From NCBI GenBank assembly GCA_007922195.1, contig ML681992.1, positions 41,007,221 to 41,071,220 of the forward strand: a stretch of 64,000 bases of DNA, in the 5' to 3' direction. The position numbers and the translations under genes were made by a program. Numbering within the stretch: position 1 is the stretch's first letter; each line of letters opens with the position of its first letter. The notes under the pieces are model-generated. The model was not told the origin of the DNA. It worked only from the letters and a program-made list of their open reading frames with translations, and made no database searches. Positions 58,114-64,000 of this stretch are shown piece by piece. This DNA is from Podocnemis expansa (lineage: Eukaryota; Chordata; Testudines; Podocnemididae).

Positions 58114-59610
58114 TTCTCCAGGAATTACATCATTACAATAAAAATGATTTTTGTTTTTTAAAAAATATATATCTGCATTGCTTTGAATTCTGAAGGTCAG
58201 CTAGTCATGTGTTGCATCTGGTATCTGAAATGTTTATAGCAACTCAAAATACAAGCTAAGACCCACAGAACATGAACCACGTATTCTGTGCTATGACCGG
58301 GATCCCAAAGGAGACTAAGGAAATTAGGTGCCCAATTCCTAATGGATTTTAAACAGAGTTGGATGTCTAATCTACTTTGCAACCTCCCTTCCCCATCTGA
58401 ATTCACAGGGTCCCCATTAAACAACAAATAATCCTAGGGTGGCCTATAATGCCATCTGTCAAGAATATTGGTTCTTTCTTCTAGAGCAAATCAACTATTC
58501 TATGTTGTTTACATTGTGTTCCAAGGTATCTCATTTACTAGTGTACAGGTGGCCCCATTATTCACAACTGCCATATCAATCCACTGCTTTATCTGTTCCA
58601 GTACTGCAACTTATCTTAGGCTACAGTTGTGCTCGTTACCCTTCTAATTAGCTTTACCAATTGGCTGCTGCTTGGGATAATTTTTCACATGCTGTGGTGC
58701 TATCTATGAATAACATTACCTGCTGCCTTACATGCAATGACCTAATTTCAGAGGTGAGTAAAAGCTCATATCATCTTCACCTTCTGAACACATAAATTAT
58801 TCTGTTCTTTTTAGAGGTTTTTACCACTCCCACAACATGGTATCAGACTGACTTATGGAGTTAAAAATCTTGCAGAATTTATGATAATAAATTAAAATTT
58901 CCTTTCCATTCATTATCCATGTTTGGACAATTATGTGATTTCTTTTCTTTTTATTTCATAAAAGACTAAAAGTTATGAGTTGCTTTGCAGTAAAGTAACT
59001 TTTATTCATGAATCTTAACGCACAGAGGTTTTTACTCATTCTTCCTGTGAGAGTCAGTTTCAACATCATGAGCAGTTGCTAGGAAACCTCCCTAAGAATC
59101 TGTCCTTCTAATCAGTGATTTTCACCTCCACACTCTAATGGCTCATCTGTTTAACCACTTTTTACAGGCTCTTTCCAATTTCACACTTGCATCAGAAACA
59201 GAGATGATAGTTTCATTACATTGTTCTTTTCTAGTCCTTGTTCAGTAGGTTGTCTGAACCCTAAGGTTTGTTTCACTTACATCTAGGCCTGCCAGAGAGT
59301 AGCCAAACAGTTGGTATGGCATAACTGAATTCACTGCATATTTCTCAGTGTGGAGGTACATTAGGAAATAAAGAGGAATATGGGAAGCTTGCGTAATGCC
59401 CTCCATTTTGTTTAAAATATGTCTGCTATTCATCTGCTTTCACTCTCCAAGATGACTGTAACACTTTCTTTCCAGCAAAACATGCTTTAACCACATCCCA
59501 CTTTTAGTTGTGTGAAAAAGAAATAATACGGCAGAAGAGATCAATACATTAACAGGCATAAAAAAATGACGTGACAACTATCAGGTCTTAGTCTATGGGT
59601 TAGTCTAGGT
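58114..59610. other. CNTN3 intron, no gene recognised
   Basis: No exon or named repeat recognised. Confidence 0.5.
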
Positions 59611-60236
59611 CAGTGTTTCAACTTTTAGTGGACCAGGCAACACCTAAAGGTATTAACTGCTTTATACAGAACACCTGGTGAAAACTTTCTCCAAAAAGCT
59701 GGTATATACTGGCTGTAACATTTGTAATATCTGAGCACTACACATCCCTGCAAAAATGATTCAGGAAACCAAACTAAATATATATGGGTTTATTTCTAAA
59801 AAAGTAGATACATAATGATTATGCACACAACTTAAAACTGGAAGTGCTATTACTCAAGTTTTCATGGGAATTTTGGTCCTGCACATTCAAACAAAGTTCA
59901 TTTATTCTTGGAGTAAGGTTCATCAAAGAAAGTCTTACCGTGGAAGTTACGTCTAAGTGATTTCAATGATGGTGGTAACAGCACCAGGAAATTAAAAATG
60001 CCTCAGCCACAGCAAAGAAGCAAGGCGGTGGTGGATTCCAGTGTGAACCTGGAAGCTTTGCTGCAGCTGGGACAGTTTAAAACTCCCAGACACATCTTGG
60101 CTTGCAGCATTGCTCCTTCCCAAACCCCTACTCTGCCTCTCTCCACAACAGAGTGGGGTCGGGGTGGGTCACAGAACACCTTCACTGTGCATGCAGAGCA
60201 CCGGTATTCCACGGAAAACCAGTTGAGAAACATTTG
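59611..60236. mobile_element. Candidate hAT-like element
   Basis: The left end CAGTGTTTCAACTTTTAGTGG and right end AGTTGAGAAACATTTG are imperfect inverted repeats. The flanking octamers GTCTAGGT and GGTTAGGA agree at 5 of 8 positions. Confidence 0.5.
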
Positions 60237-61833
60237 GGTTAGGAAACCTGCATGTCTGGAAGTGTTGCCCACCACCTATACCTAATAATCATGACAGAAT
60301 TTGATGCTGTTCCTTGCCAAGAAGCTGCCGGTAATTTGCATGTTTATCCTGAATGCTGTTTCTGTCAGACTTTGCCTATAACTTACTTTGTCTAAAATCT
60401 GTGTAGAATGCTTCACCTCTGTTTCAGTTCACATACAATTGAAATGTCTGGTAAAGGCATCTCTTACTAACAAAACCAAACCAAACACAACCCATACCTT
60501 TCCTTTTCTTCATAACTATATATGGTCACTGGACTTGTGGAGTCACTGTAAAAATTTTTTCTTTCATTCTGTACTGCGTGTGTCACCCATCTAGTTCTCT
60601 GGGTACAGTAAAAATAAAAAAACAAAGAACAACTCCCCAGCGTAATTCACTACAACAGTAGACCACTGTAAGCATTCACAGCTCTCAACCCACCTGCAGG
60701 GTGCCTCCTAGTGGTGTTATTGGGGAATTAACTCAAGTGGTCCCCCTGCTGGTGGTCTGTGCTCCACCTCTTTGCCATGCTGATTCCTGTTTTGAGTCCT
60801 TTCTTGGGACCTTAGCCCTCTGTCTAAGCCCATCAGTCCACCCCTTCTGCAGTACACTCTGGCTGGCCTCCCTTCTGGCAACTAATTAAAAGTCAATTGA
60901 CTGTCAGCCTGTGCCTCTCTTGGCACACTGGGAGGGAATGTGGTGGGACCCAGGCCTGCCCAGTTCTTTGGGGCCTGGCCCAGGGACCCTAAACAACTTG
61001 TCCGAGGCCTTCTGCCTCCCCAGTTACTCCATGACTGGCAGCTCCTAGAGGCACTTTCCCTGCAGCCCCTAGTTGCTCACAGTTTCTCAACTGGCCAGAG
61101 TCTAGCCACCGTCCGCTCCTGGCTCCCTACCTGTGACTGCTGCTCTAGCCATTGCCGCAGTCTGCTCCCTTCAGGACACATGGTACTGGTCAGCTCTCAG
61201 TGTAGAACACACATTCTGAGCTCTCCGGTGTGCTGACTTCTAAAGCCAACTGCTAGAGAGAAGACCTTCTCCCTCCAGCTTCCTAAGCAGACTGCCCACG
61301 CTAACTGCTGCTCCTTCTATATACTGGGCAGCTTGCCACTGATTGGTTAAGTAACCCAACCACCCTATTGGCTGCCGCTACCAGCTCTCTTTTTAACTCA
61401 TTATGTGCCAAAGCAGGGAAACAACCCCATTACACCTATAAAGGATTACTCTATGCCTTCCCAACAACAGACTACTTCTGCTCCCAGGAACACTTCCCAT
61501 CCTGGCACCTCCTCAATCACTGCCACCTCCCAATTATCTTTTCCTTCTTTAGGGAAAACTTGTGAAAGAGTTGGGTCTCCTGATGCCTTGAAGTCATCCA
61601 GCTGAGGCTTGGCAAAAGCAAGTCCCAAGGCAAGGACCCAACACCAAAAATATTCTGGTGCCAGCCTCTTTCCTCCACTCAGACCATAAGGGAGTTTTTA
61701 GCTCAAGCATTTCAGATGACCTCAACTACCGTACATGGGACAGGGAGTTTTTCCAAATACCTGGAATCATGGGGGTTGTTGCTGCTGGGCTCACAGGGCA
61801 TGGGCCCTGCATCACGCTGGCCATGCGCTAGAT
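60237..61833. other. CNTN3 intron; GC-rich stretch 60690-61440 of unknown type
   Basis: 60690-61440 is richer in GC than its surroundings and has CCAAT-like words (TGATTGGTTAAG, CCTATTGGCTG near 61335-61370). This could be an LTR, but I found no TG...CA boundaries or duplications. Confidence 0.35.
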
Positions 61834-62020
61834 CAGGGGTGGCCAAACTTATGGAACTCAAGAGCCACACAAGTTGATTATTAAAACTTCAAGAGCCGCA
61901 CTGAGGCATACAGCCATCTACTTTTACCTACTAAATTGATTTGCTGACGTTCTTCCACGAGCCACACTTTTTCATTCAAGAGCCACACGCAGCTCCCCAG
62001 CCACAGTTTGGCCACGCCTG
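61834..62020. mobile_element. hAT-like non-autonomous transposon, short form
   Basis: Ends CAGGGGTGGCCAAACTT and GTTTGGCCACGCCTG. The flanking octamers CGCTAGAT and CCCTATAT agree at 6 of 8. It is the internally deleted, opposite-orientation relative of 28007-28481: ACAAGTTGATTATTAAAACTT here equals the complement of its right end. Confidence 0.88.
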
Positions 62021-62242
62021 CCCTATATCCAGCTCTGCACCTGCTGTTGACCAGCAGCAGAAGGAGCCAGATCCAGGCTGGGCCAGCTGCTGCAACTGGC
62101 TGGCAGTGGCTGGGGCCAGACTGGAACCCGGAGTCAGATCTCATCCATGGGGTTGGGCAGAGGGCAGCAATGCTCCTGCCTGGAACCCAAACCATGTAAA
62201 AGCAACACTTGATGTTCCCTCAGAAATGGCCTGTAGCTCATG

Positions 62243-62403
62243 AAAAATTCCAGAGGGGGTAGCTGTGTTAGTCTGTGTACAGCAAAAACAATGAGGGTCC
62301 AGTGGCACCTTAAAGACTAACAGATTTCTTTGGGCAGAATGAAAGCTTATGGCCAAAGAAATCTGTTACTCTTTAAGGTGCCACAAGAGTTGCATTGTTC
62401 TTG
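62243..62403. mobile_element. Penelope-tail inverted dimer
   Basis: CCAGTGGCACCTTAAAGACT / AACAGATTTCTTTGG on the left is inverted relative to CCAAAGAAATCTGTT / CTTTAAGGTGCCACAAGAG on the right. TAGCTCATG occurs just left (62234-62242) and right (62407-62415) as a likely target duplication. Confidence 0.82.
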
Positions 62404-62415
62404 CAATAGCTCATG

Positions 62416-63584
62416 CAGATCACAGAGAACAGGTGTAACATGCTCTTTGCTTGACACCCAGTTTAATAAGCAGAACACTGTATTTTGCACTAACTGCAAT
62501 CTCTACAGTTTGAGAGACAGTACCCTGCACAATAGCAATCCATCATCAAGTAGACAAAGTCATGGGTAACCATTGAGAGCTATCCATCTGAAAGCAGGAG
62601 GTATGCACATTTTGCCTAATGCAAATGATAAAAGGAGCATTTGGCAGCTGGGTTAGCGTACACTCCATCTGACTGTTATGAAGTAGACATGGCTCATGGG
62701 AAATAGCCCCACATGAATGTGATAACATTGATTTAACTGATCATGAGCTTAAAGAACACTTGCATTAAAACCGGTTGTAAGTGGCCAGGGACTGACTGGA
62801 ACCACAGCTGTAGATCAACAACTTTTATGACAGCCACAAACATTTCCAGATCCCTTACTGTGAACTTGCAGATTCTTGATGCTTGCCAATTGTTGTCTCT
62901 TTCTAACATTGACTGCAGTTAGAAATCAAAATGATCTGCTCTGTCTGCTGTAATTTTACCTAAAAGAGAGTGTTTGTGAGATTCAGATAGTCTGGGGGAT
63001 GCATAAGACCAAATTTTCTTCCCACTGAAACCAATGGCAATGGTGCCTTGGAGTTCTGTGAGACAAAGATTTGGTGCTAAGCATGAAAAAATATCATCAT
63101 ACGGTGCTTTTCTGGCTTTGAGGTATTTGATTAGCAACCTAGCTTTTTTTAGAGTGAAGATTTTTTTAAAAGCACGGTAATGATTTTTATATAATAACCT
63201 CATAGTGATGGCAGCTCTGTATAGTCAACAGTCCTTGAAAAATAATGGCATGATGATGTCTTCTTAAATTATACTGACAACTATCCATAGCTTGTGATGG
63301 GCCTGTTGGCTTCAGGCCAACTCTTGTCCAGAAATACATTCAGAACAATTTAATGCTCTTCCATGAAATCTTTTAAGTTTTGAACACCTCGAGCACTTGC
63401 CTGTTTGTAGGTTTGCAGTCTTCAAACATTTTAGCTAATTAAAATGAGAACAGTTACTTGTTCCATATTATGTAGTCAGGCTCTGCTTTATGACACAAGC
63501 TGTTCTATAATCCAAAGATTTTAGGGGACAGTATTCCTCCCTCTCTCCTTTTTTACATATAAAGGCAGTTTAGAATAAAGAAAG
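62416..63584. other. CNTN3 intron, no gene recognised
   Basis: The minus frame ending at 62919 includes a widespread interspersed word (AAACCAATGGCAATGGTGCC) and is not a gene. Confidence 0.5.
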
Positions 63585-63665
63585 GTTTATTTTTATTATT
63601 ATTATAGTAGCACCCATAAGGATGCAGGATTAATGGCCAAATAGTGTAGGTGGTATGCAAATACA
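63585..63665 (+). repeat. LINE2/MIR-like repeat tail
   Basis: TTTTATTATTATTATAGTAG followed by CACCCATAAGGATGC, the look of an ancient LINE2-type 3' end. Confidence 0.4.
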
Positions 63666-64000
63666 GATAATCCTTGCCTGGGAATCTTTATAATTTAAGA
63701 AATGATGCTCAGAGGTCTTTTTCAGAGGCCTTCTAGAGGAGTAAGAGAAGAGGAAGTGGTGGTTTGAAATAAGACATTGCTAGGAGCTGACAGGATGGAC
63801 CACACATTGGAAGTTGCTGCAAAGAAGCCTGGGGTATTGTATTGAGAAAGGAATGGTTACTTATCTATTGTGACTATTCTTCCAGATATGATTTACACAC
63901 AGAAATTCCACTTTAGCTGACTATTTAACAGTTCACTTGCTGATGGTGGGACTTCAGATTATCTGAACAGAAACTGAAACACAGACTTTCTTAAGCTGGC

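Larger units (their letters stand above)
1..64000 (-). other. CNTN3: Contactin-3 gene, internal segment (partial locus)
   Basis: The whole window appears to lie inside one contactin gene transcribed on the minus strand. Contactins are GPI-anchored neural cell-adhesion proteins with six Ig domains followed by four fibronectin type III domains. Five exons seen here cover late Ig6 through FnIII-2. Their phases chain perfectly: each junction except the fourth splits a codon after its first base, and the fourth falls between codons. The paralogue call rests on recalled similarity to mammalian CNTN3, for example [20 protein letters not shown], and CNTN4 is the nearest alternative. The promoter, signal peptide, Ig1-5, FnIII-3/4 and GPI signal are outside the window. 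Exons for the first half of Ig6 and for FnIII-3 were looked for in the flanking introns and not found. Confidence 0.85.

Noticed and set aside
59242..59433. Minus frame followed by a good GTAAGTG donor (LFGYSLAGLD)
   Set aside because: No acceptor, no contactin similarity and the wrong phase for the exon at 49329.
59935..60000. Possible CNTN3 donor (CACGGTAAGA on the minus strand) as the missing Ig6 exon
   Set aside because: Every upstream frame meets a stop within about 60 bases and the peptide does not resemble an Ig domain.
60690..61440. GC-rich block as an LTR or promoter
   Set aside because: CCAAT-like words are present, but no TG/CA boundaries, tandem enhancers, primer site or duplication were found.

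Overview
The window reads as non-coding, AT-rich vertebrate nuclear DNA of a sauropsid, most likely a turtle. CR1 LINEs with the avian/reptilian 3' tail, a still recognisable MIR-type SINE, Penelope-like retroelements, a DIRS-like fragment and many short DNA transposons occur together. That mix fits turtles better than birds or crocodilians. The species is an inference and is not read directly from the sequence.

The host gene is on the minus strand. Five consecutive, phase-compatible exons of a contactin, best matched to contactin-3 (CNTN3), lie at 49329-49225, 33314-33156, 32726-32577, 17830-17760 and 13006-12772. Together they encode 720 bp (240 codons): the second half of Ig domain 6 and complete fibronectin type III domains 1 and 2. 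All splice sites are AG/GT and all reading frames join without a stop. The gene enters from above position 64000 and leaves below position 1, so everything else here is CNTN3 intron. The introns are at least 14.7 kb, 15.9 kb, 0.43 kb, 14.7 kb, 4.75 kb and at least 12.8 kb, in transcript order.

The introns are filled by layered mobile elements. (1) Four CR1 copies (1963-3664, 7660-9186, 11622-12012, 14213-16450) all run in the sense of CNTN3; one keeps a 448-codon reverse-transcriptase ORF. (2) A long but decayed Penelope-like element (about 3784-6656) has an RT and a GIY-YIG endonuclease. Seven short copies of its tail are scattered around, most of them inverted dimers with 8-10 bp target duplications, and one shows a hammerhead-ribozyme-like core. 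(3) A family of MITE-like DNA transposons has GGCTATGTCTACAC-type ends and 3-bp target duplications (seven copies). A decayed PIF/Harbinger-like transposase fragment lies at 43200-43440. (4) hAT-like elements have 8-bp duplications. (5) A DIRS-type tyrosine-recombinase fragment (39740-41090) includes an inverted duplicate. (6) There is a candidate solo LTR (19172-20080), a MIR split by a MITE, and several microsatellites and short tandem arrays.

No complete host gene, tRNA, rRNA or other structured RNA gene was recognised. Most open frames longer than 60 codons are either transposon remnants or chance frames in GC-rich or AT-rich repeats.
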